From the NCBI RefSeq assembly GCF_000364625.1, contig NZ_KB822601.1, positions 186,001 through 250,000 on the forward strand: a stretch of 64,000 nucleotides of DNA, in the 5' to 3' direction. Position numbers and translations under genes: made by a program. The notes under the pieces are model-generated. The model saw nothing but the letters and a program-made list of their open reading frames with translations. It had not been told where the DNA came from and did no database searches. Below, piece by piece: positions 20,962 through 28,410 of the stretch. Position 1 is the first letter of the stretch; each line of letters opens with the position of its first letter. The stretch comes from Pseudomonas thermotolerans DSM 14292. Its GTDB lineage: Bacteria > Pseudomonadota > Gammaproteobacteria > Pseudomonadales > Pseudomonadaceae.

Positions 20962-21222
20962 GTTACCCCCACAAACTGTGGATAACTCTGTGGAGCCTTT
21001 TGGGGCAAAACGCTGCGAGGTACGGCAGACGGGGGCGGGAAGAAACTGGCGAAAAATCACCCACACACACAGAAAAGCCAATGAAAACAGCAGCTTGTGA
21101 AAAATAGTCATATCCGCGGGAGAGAATACGGCACCTCCGTGCTAACCAAATGCCGCATGTGCATAAGCGCCGCGTCTCCCCAGCCCCTGCCACCCTCAGC
21201 TTTACTCCCCCCCGCCAACCGC
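20962..21222. other. intergenic region with a DnaA-box-like site
   Basis: No gene is supported. A 9-base match to the DnaA box on the minus strand (TGTGGATAA on plus, 20977-20985) lies 16 bases after the methyltransferase stop, followed by a partial copy CTGTGGAG. The stretch 21040-21140 is richer in A than its surroundings. Confidence 0.4.
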
Positions 21223-21228
21223 TATAAT
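21200..21228 (+). promoter_or_regulatory. sigma-70 promoter of tRNA-Thr
   Basis: A perfect TATAAT (21223-21228) is preceded after 17 bases by CTTTAC (21200-21205). A GC-rich discriminator GGCCGCCCGCC follows, as expected of a stringently controlled tRNA promoter. Confidence 0.75.
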
Positions 21229-21242
21229 GGCCGCCCGCCAAG

Positions 21243-21318
<76 letters not shown>

Positions 21319-21327
21319 TACAAATCA

Positions 21328-21357
21328 AAGGCTTACGTGAAAACGTAGGCCTTTTTT
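21328..21357 (+). terminator. intrinsic terminator after tRNA-Thr
   Basis: An imperfect inverted repeat AAGGCTTACGT / ACGTAGGCCTT with a GAAA-type loop is followed by TTTT. It lies 10 bases after the tRNA. Confidence 0.85.
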
Positions 21358-21614
21358 GTGGATAAAATCCGGGCCGGGGTAGGATTGGGGTAGGGATTTG
21401 CCACAAGTCCTTATTTTTCTTAGAAAAAATCCACCCTCCTGCCTTGTTCCCAGGCACTAGATCTTCCCTCTCCTCAACACAGCTCCATCTCCTTCACACC
21501 CACCGCCCGCGTCACACTGCCGCGATCCAGCATGGGGCAGCCTTCATGATGCACGTGTTTCTCATGCCCGGCGCCTCTTACCCAGCCTTGTAAAAACCAC
21601 CAAGGACTGCATTC
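21358..21614. other. non-coding stretch after tRNA-Thr, possible integration scar
   Basis: Two direct copies of GGGGTAGG (21376-21383 and 21387-21394) lie close to the tRNA 3' end, and a near-perfect A/T inverted repeat ATTTTTCTTAGAAAAAAT follows at 21413-21430. No integrase frame is visible. The composition is more AT-rich than the flanking genes. The position suggests a remnant of a tRNA-targeted element, but no duplicated tRNA end was found. Confidence 0.35.
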
Positions 21615-21776
21615 ATGGATGGACACTCGCCGACCCCGAAGCTGCCTATGCACCAGAACACCAGCGACCACATCCCGTGCTCCCTGACACAGGATCTGGA
21701 TCAAGCGCTGAGCGTCAGAGGCGACGCCGCACCGGATCAACTCCATGACGCCGCCCAGCTACGCCAGCAGCTTTGA
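21615..21776 (+). CDS. small ORF of unknown function (53 aa)
   Basis: ATG at 21615 is preceded by AAGGA at the correct distance. The predicted acidic, soluble protein contains SLTQDLDQALSVRGDAAPDQ and has no motif that I recognise. Its stop overlaps the possible TTG start of the next ORF, the arrangement of a translationally coupled pair. It lies between a tRNA and a damaged CRISPR array, so it may be a leftover from a mobile element. It is not recognised; its reality is moderately supported. Confidence 0.4.
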   Translation: MDGHSPTPKLPMHQNTSDHIPCSLTQDLDQALSVRGDAAPDQLHDAAQLRQQL

Positions 21777-21938
21777 CCGGGGTGCGGCATGCACTGACCT
21801 GCTCGCAGGAACTGAACAACCTGGAGAACGCCTTGCTCAGCAATTGCCTGCTTGCGCTGCGGATCCTCAGCACCGACGCAGCCACTCTGTATGCAGCCGC
21901 ATATGCGAAACAACAGGCGCCCACCTACCCCCCTGGAC
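21773..21938 (+). pseudogene. small unknown ORF truncated by the CRISPR array
   Basis: A frame beginning at TTG 21773 (or GTG 21782) reads MTGVRHALTCSQELNNLENA and continues LLSNCLLALRILSTDAATLY, a plausible helical small protein. Near 21938 it enters the partial CRISPR repeat without a stop and then runs through the array, where the sequence is clearly not protein. The natural C-terminus therefore seems to have been lost at the junction. The function is unknown; the relation to the preceding 53-residue ORF is inferred from the overlap. Confidence 0.4.
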
Positions 21939-22209
21939 GCAAGGGGCGTGACGGTTTCGAGTTTCTGTTGGACGCTGGGCTCGACGTTGTTTCAATCCAC
22001 AGCGTGACCCGACTCCAATCTGGGTGGTTTTGGCCGCATCGACCAGTTTCAATCCACACGCCCGCGAGGGGCGTGACGAGGCGCGGGAGAAAGAGCTGCT
22101 TGCCGAGCTGGTGTTTCAATCCACACGCCCGCGAGGGGCGTGACTCTGCTTCAGCGATTCGAGGCAATCCCCCAGGTGTTTCAATCCACACGCCCGCGAG
22201 GGGCGTGAC
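21938..22209 (-). CRISPR. short orphan type I-C-like CRISPR array
   Basis: Three identical 32-base repeats lie at 22046-22077, 22113-22144 and 22178-22209. On the plus strand they begin GTTTCAATCCACACG and end GAGGGGCGTGAC; the reverse complement ends GTGGATTGAAAC, the type I-C hallmark, so the array is read on the minus strand. A repeat with a 12-base internal deletion is at 21989-22008 and a partial repeat at about 21938-21952. Spacers are 33 (22145-22177), 35 (22078-22112), 37 (22009-22045) and 36 bases (21953-21988). Degeneration at the low-coordinate end marks the trailer. No cas gene is in the window, and no AT-rich leader precedes the first repeat. Confidence 0.9.
21989..22008 (-). repeat. 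internally deleted CRISPR repeat
   Basis: This copy keeps the first 13 bases and the last 7 bases of the plus-strand repeat but lacks the 12 bases between them, which include most of the hairpin (stem CGCCC/GGGCG). It can no longer fold, so a type I-C Cas5-like nuclease would probably not process it. Confidence 0.8.
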
Positions 22210-22335
22210 CTGGCTGTCGGCGATCAGGTCGGCACAGGCCGCCAGCGGGGACAGCAAGCCGAAGGACAGCAGACATGCCCCGCTCAACCGACCGGGCAGC
22301 AAGGTGTTGGCAAGGGGTATGGCAGTAGGTGCCAT
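22210..22335 (-). pseudogene. 5' remnant of an OprD-family-like porin gene, fused to the CRISPR array
   Basis: ATG at 22335 is preceded by GCGGAG at a good distance. The frame encodes a signal peptide (MAPTAIPLANTLLPGRLSGA, then a hydrophobic stretch ending PLAACA) and the mature start DLIADSQ. This resembles the N-terminus of OprD-family porins (A-D-L/F-I-x-D-S-K/Q), which should continue with a strand like LRNFYFNRDF. Instead, the next codon is the first base of the outermost CRISPR repeat. The frame stays open to 21925 only by reading repeats and spacers. A lipoprotein reading (LAAC lipobox) is an alternative. Confidence 0.6.
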
Positions 22336-22522
22336 GGTGTTCTCCGCAAGGGCTTGTTGTTGTTTTCCCGAGGGAGTATTCGCAAGATGCCGGGCAAGCC
22401 GTTATCGGCTCAGCGCAGCCACTTGCGTGAGCGCGCAATTATTCGCGGCAGGCCCTGTTACGGGGCTGCGGCGCTGGGCAGCATAGGGGCTGCGATACCT
22501 TATTTCCGGATCCGGCCACCAC
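22336..22522. promoter_or_regulatory. divergent spacer between porin remnant and multiheme cytochrome
   Basis: On the minus strand an A-rich leader (AAAACAACAACAAG, about 22347-22360) precedes the porin ribosome site, a feature common upstream of porin genes in this genus. No clear -35/-10 pair could be assigned for either direction. No ribosome site is evident before the cytochrome ATG. Confidence 0.4.
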
Positions 22523-24853
22523 ATGCTGATCACGTTGAGCCTTCTCTGGGCGCTACGCTCGTCGCGTCCCCTGCTGCGCTGGCTTCTGGCCGCCGCGCTG
22601 CTCGCTGGGCTGGTCGGCGGCTGGCCGGACAGCAACGAGGCCAGGGCCGCACAGCCGGAATTCGTCGGCAGCCAGGCCTGTGCCAGCTGTCATCTGCGCG
22701 AACACCAGGCCTGGCAGTCCTCCCAGCACGCCCAGGCCATGCAGCACGCCAGCGCCGCCACCGTGCTGGGCAACTTCGACGATGCCCGCTTCACCTACGC
22801 AGGCGTGGAAACCCGTTTCTACCAGCGCGACGGCCGCTACTTCGTCTACACCGACGGTCCCGACGGGCAACTCGCCGAATTCGAGATCCGCTATACCTTC
22901 GGCGTCGAACCGCTGCAGCAGTACCTGGTGGAGTTTCCCGACGGACGCCTGCAGGCACTGTCCATCGCCTGGGACAGCCGTCCGGCCAGCGCTGGCGGGC
23001 AACGCTGGTTCCACCTCTACCCGGACGCCGAGGTGGACCACCGCGACCCACTCCATTGGACCCGCCCGGCACAGAACTGGAACCACATGTGCGCCGACTG
23101 TCATTCCACGAACCTGCGCAAGGGCTACGACAGCAGCCGGGATCGCTTCGCCACCCGCTGGGCGGAGATCAGCGTCGGCTGCGAGGCCTGCCATGGACCA
23201 GGTTCCGCCCATCTACAGTGGGCCCGCCAGGGCGCCGGCGGAGAGGCCCACAAGGGACTGACCCTGCTGCTCGACGAGCGCAAGGGCATAAGCTGGCGGC
23301 GTAGCCTGGAGCAGCTCACCGCCCACCGCGAGTCGCCGCTGGAGAGCCGCAAGGAACAGCAGGTCTGTGCCCAGTGCCATTCGCGGCGCCTGCAGGTCGC
23401 CGAGGGCTATCACGCCGGCAAGCCACTGGCCGACCACTACCTTCCGGCACTGCTCGAACCCGGGCTGTACTACCCGGACGGCCAGCAGCGCGAGGAGGTA
23501 TTCGTCTCCGCCTCCTTCGAGCAAAGCCGCATGCATGCCGCCGGGGTAACCTGCAGTGACTGCCACGAGCCGCACAGCCAGCAACTACGCGTCCAGGGCA
23601 ATGCACTGTGCACCCAGTGCCATGCCCAGAGCCATTACGACAGCCCGCGCCATCACTTCCATGACGAAGCCTCCCCCGGCTCCCAGTGCGTGTCCTGCCA
23701 CATGCCGGAAACCACTTACATGGTGATAGACCCGCGCCGCGATCACAGCCTCAGGATTCCCCGCCCGGACCTCAGCGCCAGCCTGGATGCGCCCAATGCC
23801 TGCAACCAGTGCCATGCCGATCGCTCGACCGCCTGGGCGACGGAGGCCATCCGCAGGCATCACCCCGAGCCACGTCAGGGCTACCAGCAGTTCGCCGCCA
23901 GTTGGTCGGCGGCCGAACGGGGCCTGCCTGGAGCGACGGCGGCGCTCGCCCGTCTGCTCAGCGATCCCCGCCAGCCGGCGCTGATCCGCGCCAGCTCGGC
24001 CAGGCGCCTCGGCCAGCCGGACAGTCCCCTGGCCCTGGATGCCCTGCGCCAGGGCCTGGCCGACCCCGACGCCCAGGTACGGCGCGCCAGCCTGGGCGCC
24101 CTGGAGAGCCTCCCGGCAGCCCGCCGCGTGCAGTGGATTGCCCCGCTGCTGAGCGACCCGGTCCGCAGCGTCCGGGCCGAAGCGGCGCGTCTGCTGGCAG
24201 ACGCCCCCGTGACTGAAGAGCTGCAGGCCTCCTTCGCCAGCGCCCTGGAGGAATACGAAGCCCAACTGCGGTTCAATGCCGACCGGGCCGACGCCCGCAC
24301 CGAGCTGGCCAGCCTTCGTCGCCGCCAGGGCCTGCAGCTGGCAGCCATGGAGCAGTTGAACGCGGCCCTGCGCCTGGATCCCCTGTACGAGCCGGCCTAC
24401 GTGGAACTGGCCGACCTGCAGCGCCAGGCCGGCGACGAAGCCCGAGCCACGGCACTCCTGGAAGAAGGCCTGCGCCAGCGTCCGCAATCAGCCCTGCTGC
24501 ACTATGCCCTGGGCCTCGGCCTGGTCCGCCAACAGCGCCAGGCGGAGGCCCTGCCCCACCTGCAAAAATCCCACGAGCTGGCGCCCACGGATGCACGCTA
24601 CGGCCTGACCCTGGCCCTGGCCTTGCACCCCGGCCAGCCACGCCAGGCCCTGCAGGTCCTGGAGCGGGTCCTGAAAAGCCGTCCGCACGACACCAATCTG
24701 CTCTGGCTGGCCGCCGTGTACAGCCTGGAACAGGGCCAGGCGCCCCGTGCAGCCGGCTACGCCGAGCGTCTGCTACGCCTCAACCCGACATCGACCAAGG
24801 CTGTGACGCTGTTGAACCTGGCACGCCGGCAGGCTGACGGCCAGCCCCGATAA
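22523..24853 (+). CDS. octaheme c-type cytochrome with HEAT and TPR repeats
   Basis: The 776-residue protein has an N-terminal hydrophobic signal or anchor (about 16-33) and eight CXXCH haem sites: CASCH (53), CADCH (about 190), CEACH (220), CAQCH (282), CSDCH (344), CTQCH (363), CVSCH (389) and CNQCH (428). The C-terminal half carries HEAT-like repeats (about 470-560) and tetratricopeptide repeats (about 580-770). Proteins of this design are predicted periplasmic electron carriers or multihaem enzymes; the reaction is unknown. No partner reductase or quinol oxidase is next to it. The start has no good ribosome site, so it may lie downstream. Confidence 0.85.
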   Translation: MLITLSLLWALRSSRPLLRWLLAAALLAGLVGGWPDSNEARAAQPEFVGSQACASCHLREHQAWQSSQHAQAMQHASAATVLGNFDDARFTYAGVETRFYQRDGRYFVYTDGPDGQLAEFEIRYTFGVEPLQQYLVEFPDGRLQALSIAWDSRPASAGGQRWFHLYPDAEVDHRDPLHWTRPAQNWNHMCADCHSTNLRKGYDSSRDRFATRWAEISVGCEACHGPGSAHLQWARQGAGGEAHKGLTLLLDERKGISWRRSLEQLTAHRESPLESRKEQQVCAQCHSRRLQVAEGYHAGKPLADHYLPALLEPGLYYPDGQQREEVFVSASFEQSRMHAAGVTCSDCHEPHSQQLRVQGNALCTQCHAQSHYDSPRHHFHDEASPGSQCVSCHMPETTYMVIDPRRDHSLRIPRPDLSASLDAPNACNQCHADRSTAWATEAIRRHHPEPRQGYQQFAASWSAAERGLPGATAALARLLSDPRQPALIRASSARRLGQPDSPLALDALRQGLADPDAQVRRASLGALESLPAARRVQWIAPLLSDPVRSVRAEAARLLADAPVTEELQASFASALEEYEAQLRFNADRADARTELASLRRRQGLQLAAMEQLNAALRLDPLYEPAYVELADLQRQAGDEARATALLEEGLRQRPQSALLHYALGLGLVRQQRQAEALPHLQKSHELAPTDARYGLTLALALHPGQPRQALQVLERVLKSRPHDTNLLWLAAVYSLEQGQAPRAAGYAERLLRLNPTSTKAVTLLNLARRQADGQPR

Positions 24854-24968
24854 GTCCGCTCCTGCAGCGGGCGATCACTAGCGAACCTTGGGGATCCCCC
24901 CTTGTCCATGTCTGCCCAACCTCTTGGCGGCATAATCTCCTCTCGCACCCCCATCGCGTAGCCAAACC

Positions 24969-26777
24969 ATGACCACCGCCCCGCCCCGTCGTCCCCGCTG
25001 GCGCAGCCTGATCCTGCTGGCCCTGCTGCTCGCGCCGCTGCTCTGGCCGCTACAGCAGCTCGCCGAGCGCTACTACAGCACCCAGCTGGCCGAGCAGAAC
25101 CGCCAGACCCTCGATCTCTACGTCGCCAACCTGCTGGGCACGCTGCGGCGCTTCGAAGTGCTGCCGGCGATCCTCGGCGGCCTGCCGGCGCTGCGCGACC
25201 TGCTCTCCGAGCCCGCTGACCCGGCGCGGGTCGACGCCGCCAACCGACTGCTCACCGAGGTGCGCGGCGCCACCGGCGCCGACGTGATGTACCTGCTCGC
25301 CCCCAGCGGGCTGACCCTGGCCAGCTCGAACTGGGACCAGCCGGACAGCTTCGTCGGCCTCAACTTCTCCTTCCGGCCCTATTTCCAGGAGGCGCTGTCC
25401 GGCCGGCTGACCGGCTTCTTCGGCCTCGGCACCACTTCGGGACGGCGCGGCTATTACTATGCGGCGCCCATCGGCGAGCCCGGGCATGTGCTCGGCATCC
25501 TGGTGGTCAAGGTCAACCTGGACGACGCCGAGAAGCTGTGGGGCAACACCCCGGAACAGGTGCTGGTCACCGACGGTCACGGCGTGGTGATCCTCACCTC
25601 GCGCGCCGACTGGCGGTTCCGGGCCAGCCGCCCGCTGAGCGCCGAGGAACACCGGCGGATCGCCGCCGAGCAGCCCTACCCGACCCTCGATCCCCTGCCC
25701 CTGGCGCTCGACGCCAACGCCTGGCTGATCCAGAGCCGCGAGCTTGCCGAAACCGGCTGGACGGTGAGCATCCTCGCCCCGCATCGCCTGGTCGACCGTC
25801 CGGTGCGCACCGCGGTGGCGATCGGCGGCGCGGCGCTGCTGGTGCTGCTCCTGCTCCTCGGCCTGCTTCTGCAGCGCCGCCGCCACTACCTGGAGCGCAT
25901 CGCCCTGGACGCCCAGGCGCGCCGCGAGCTGGAGCTGCGCGTGCTGGAGCGCACCCGCGACCTGGAGACCCTGAACAGCCGCCTCAAGGAGGAGGTGCTG
26001 GAGCGCGAGCAGGCCCAGCAAGAGCTGATCCGCGCCCAGGACGAGCTGGTCCAGGCTGGCAAGCTGTCGGCCCTCGGCACCATGAGCGCGAGCATCAGCC
26101 ACGAGCTCAACCAGCCGCTGGCAGCGATCCGCAGCTACGCGCAGAACGGCGAGGTGCTGCTCGACCACGGGCGCGTCGAGGAGGCGCGCGGCAACCTGCG
26201 TTCGATAGGCGAGCTGACCGGGCGCATGGCGTCGATCATCGCCCACCTGCGCGCCTTCGCCCGCCGCGACCACCACGCCCCGGAGCGGGTCGCCCTGCAG
26301 CCGGCCATCGACGACGCCCTGGCGCTGCTCGCCAAGCGCCGCCGGGCGCTGGACGTGGAACTGATCCGCGACCTGCCGGAAGCCACCTTCTGGGTGCAGG
26401 CCGGCGAGACCCGCCTGCGCCAAGTGCTCGGCAACCTGCTGGCCAACGCCCTCGACGCGCTGAGCGAGAAGGCCCCTCCGCGGCGCATCTGGATCAGCGC
26501 CAGCCAGGACGAGGAGGGCGTGCGCCTGACTCTGCGCGACAACGGCCCGGGGTTCAGCGCCGAGGCCCTGGTCCACGCCCGTGAGCCCTTCTTCACCACC
26601 AAGACCAGCACCCAGGGGCTGGGCCTCGGCCTGGCCATCTGCGATACCCTGATGCGCGCACTCGGCGGCGAACTGCTGCTGGACAATCACCCCGAAGGCG
26701 GCGCTCTGCTGACCCTGCGCCTGCGCAATGCCGAGCCCGGCGCCGCCCTGCCGTCTCCCGAGGACACCTTTGCATGA
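24969..26777 (+). CDS. dctB: C4-dicarboxylate sensor histidine kinase DctB-like
   Basis: The 602-residue kinase has two membrane spans (about 14-32 and 280-302) around a periplasmic double-Cache sensor that includes NFSFRPYFQEALSG, the ligand loop typical of DctB. A coiled coil is followed by the H-box SASISHELNQPLAAI (phosphorylated His), an N-box LANALDAL, and G-boxes DNGPGF and GLGLGLAI. It overlaps the response regulator by four bases. In P. aeruginosa this pair senses succinate, fumarate and malate and controls dctA and dctPQM; the dctPQM genes are absent here. Confidence 0.9.
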   Translation: MTTAPPRRPRWRSLILLALLLAPLLWPLQQLAERYYSTQLAEQNRQTLDLYVANLLGTLRRFEVLPAILGGLPALRDLLSEPADPARVDAANRLLTEVRGATGADVMYLLAPSGLTLASSNWDQPDSFVGLNFSFRPYFQEALSGRLTGFFGLGTTSGRRGYYYAAPIGEPGHVLGILVVKVNLDDAEKLWGNTPEQVLVTDGHGVVILTSRADWRFRASRPLSAEEHRRIAAEQPYPTLDPLPLALDANAWLIQSRELAETGWTVSILAPHRLVDRPVRTAVAIGGAALLVLLLLLGLLLQRRRHYLERIALDAQARRELELRVLERTRDLETLNSRLKEEVLEREQAQQELIRAQDELVQAGKLSALGTMSASISHELNQPLAAIRSYAQNGEVLLDHGRVEEARGNLRSIGELTGRMASIIAHLRAFARRDHHAPERVALQPAIDDALALLAKRRRALDVELIRDLPEATFWVQAGETRLRQVLGNLLANALDALSEKAPPRRIWISASQDEEGVRLTLRDNGPGFSAEALVHAREPFFTTKTSTQGLGLGLAICDTLMRALGGELLLDNHPEGGALLTLRLRNAEPGAALPSPEDTFA

Positions 26778-28138
26778 CTGCCATCCCCGACGCCCAGGTT
26801 CTGCTGATCGACGACGACCCCCACCTGCGCCAGGCGCTGGCCCAGACCCTGGACCTCGCCGGCCTGCGGGTCGCCGCCCTGGAGGACGCCCGCGGCGTCG
26901 CCGAGCGACTCGACCGCGACTGGCCGGGGGTGGTGGTCAGCGACATCCGCATGCCCGGGGTGGACGGCCTGCAGCTGCTCGAACAGCTGCACGCCCGCGA
27001 CCCGGAGCTGCCGGTGCTGCTGATCACCGGCCACGGCGACGTGCCCCTGGCGGTGCAGGCGATGCGCGCCGGGGCCTACGACTTCCTGGAGAAGCCGTTC
27101 GCCAACGAGGCGCTGCTCGACGGCGTGCGCCGCGCCCTGGAGCTGCGCCGTCTGGTCCTCGACAACCGCAGCCTGCGCCTGGCCCTGGCCGACCGCCGCC
27201 AGCTGGAGGCGCGGCTGCTCGGCCAGTCACCGGGCGTGCAACGCCTGCGCGAACAGATCGGCGCCCTGGCAGCGATCAACACCGACGTGCTGATCCTCGG
27301 CGAGACCGGCTCCGGCAAGGAGGTGGTGGCACGCGCTCTGCACGACCTGTCGGCGCGCCGCGCCGGCCCCTTCGTGGCGATCAACGCCGGCGCCCTGGCC
27401 GAGTCGGTGGTGGAGAGCGAGCTGTTCGGCCATGAGCCGGGGGCCTTCACCGGCGCGCAGAAGCGCCGCATCGGCAAGTTCGAATTCGCCAACGGCGGCA
27501 CCCTGTTCCTCGACGAGATCGAAAGCATGAGCCTGGACGTGCAGGTCAAGCTCCTGCGCCTGCTCCAAGAGCGGGTGGTCGAGCGCCTCGGCGGCAACCA
27601 GTCGATCCCCCTGGACATCCGGGTGATCGCCGCCACCAAGGAGGACCTGCGCCAGGCCGCCGAGCAGGGCCGCTTCCGCGCCGACCTCTACTACCGGCTT
27701 AACGTCGCGCCACTGCGCATCCCGCCGCTGCGCGAGCGCGGCGACGACATCCTCCTGCTGTTCCAGCACTTCGCCGCCAAGGCCGGCGAGCGCCACGGCC
27801 TGCCGCCGCGCAGCCTGCTGCCGGCACAGCGCGCCGAGCTGCTTCGCCACGCCTGGCCGGGCAACGTGCGCGAGCTGCAGAACTGCGCGGAACGCTTCGC
27901 CATCGGCCTGGACCTCGAGCTGCCGCTGGACGGCCCCGCGCCCACCGAACCGGCGCCGGCCGCCCAGGGCCTCAGCGCCCAGGTGGAGGCCTACGAGCGC
28001 AGCCTGATCCTTGCCGAGCTGGCCAACCCGCACCCCTCGCTGCGCAGCCTCGCCGAGGCCCTCGGCATCCCGCGCAAGACCCTCCACGACAAGCTGCGCA
28101 AGCACGGCCTGAGCTTTTCCGGACCGAGCGGCGACTGA
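26774..28138 (+). CDS. dctD: sigma-54-dependent response regulator DctD-like
   Basis: The receiver domain (about 8-120) has the acidic pocket DDD, the phospho-acceptor Asp in VVVSDIRMPG and Lys in FLEKPF. The AAA+ domain (about 150-385) has Walker A GETGSGKE, the sigma-54 contact loop GAFTGA, and Walker B GGTLFLDEIE. A Fis-type DNA-binding domain ends the 454-residue protein (SLAEALGIPRKTLHDKLRKH). It is co-transcribed with dctB. Its natural target promoter was not found in the window. Confidence 0.93.
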   Translation: MTAIPDAQVLLIDDDPHLRQALAQTLDLAGLRVAALEDARGVAERLDRDWPGVVVSDIRMPGVDGLQLLEQLHARDPELPVLLITGHGDVPLAVQAMRAGAYDFLEKPFANEALLDGVRRALELRRLVLDNRSLRLALADRRQLEARLLGQSPGVQRLREQIGALAAINTDVLILGETGSGKEVVARALHDLSARRAGPFVAINAGALAESVVESELFGHEPGAFTGAQKRRIGKFEFANGGTLFLDEIESMSLDVQVKLLRLLQERVVERLGGNQSIPLDIRVIAATKEDLRQAAEQGRFRADLYYRLNVAPLRIPPLRERGDDILLLFQHFAAKAGERHGLPPRSLLPAQRAELLRHAWPGNVRELQNCAERFAIGLDLELPLDGPAPTEPAPAAQGLSAQVEAYERSLILAELANPHPSLRSLAEALGIPRKTLHDKLRKHGLSFSGPSGD

Positions 28139-28334
28139 GCGCTCCCCCACCCTGCGCCTGCCCCCGCGCCACAGGGGCAGGCGGCGCTCGCCCCCGCTCG
28201 CCGGCCGGACCAGCCCTGGCAGACACCGCCCCTGTGCCGCTCGACCGCCCTGGCGCCGGCCAGCGAAGCACAGCGCACGGCGGCGGGTCGAATCCCTACC
28301 GTTCCTCTCCCGCCCCCGAAATAGTCGCCTGCCG
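28139..28334. other. dctD-arcD intergenic region with terminator-like hairpin
   Basis: A hairpin GCGCCTGCCCC (28154-28164) with GGGGCAGGCG (28174-28183) follows the dctD stop and probably ends its transcript, although no T tract is present. The remainder is GC-rich and holds no gene. Confidence 0.45.
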
Positions 28335-28376
28335 TTGATCCACGTCATGTCCCGCCATCGCAGTCGGTCTTAACTG
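28335..28376 (+). promoter_or_regulatory. Anr box and promoter of arcDABC
   Basis: TTGATCCACGTCAT at 28335-28348 matches nine of the ten defined bases of the Anr/FNR box (one mismatch in the last position). A weak -10 (TTAACT, 28370-28375) would place transcription start near 28382, 41 bases from the box centre, the class II position. Anr control of the arc operon at this position is established in P. aeruginosa; its use here is inferred. Confidence 0.65.
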
Positions 28377-28410
28377 GAGACGACGGCTTCGTCACACCAG
28401 GAGGTTTGCA

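Noticed and set aside
22210-22245. A fifth spacer flanking the last repeat
   Set aside because: The sequence continues as an open signal-peptide frame with start codon and ribosome site for 126 bases, and no further repeat follows.
22225-22335. Lipoprotein signal (LAAC lipobox) in the porin remnant
   Set aside because: Possible, but the mature start DLIADSQ and the A-rich leader fit an OprD-type porin better; kept as an alternative.
28200-28330. Sigma-54 -24/-12 promoter for arcD
   Set aside because: TGGCAG-like and GC elements occur but the GG-GC spacing is eight, not ten, bases.
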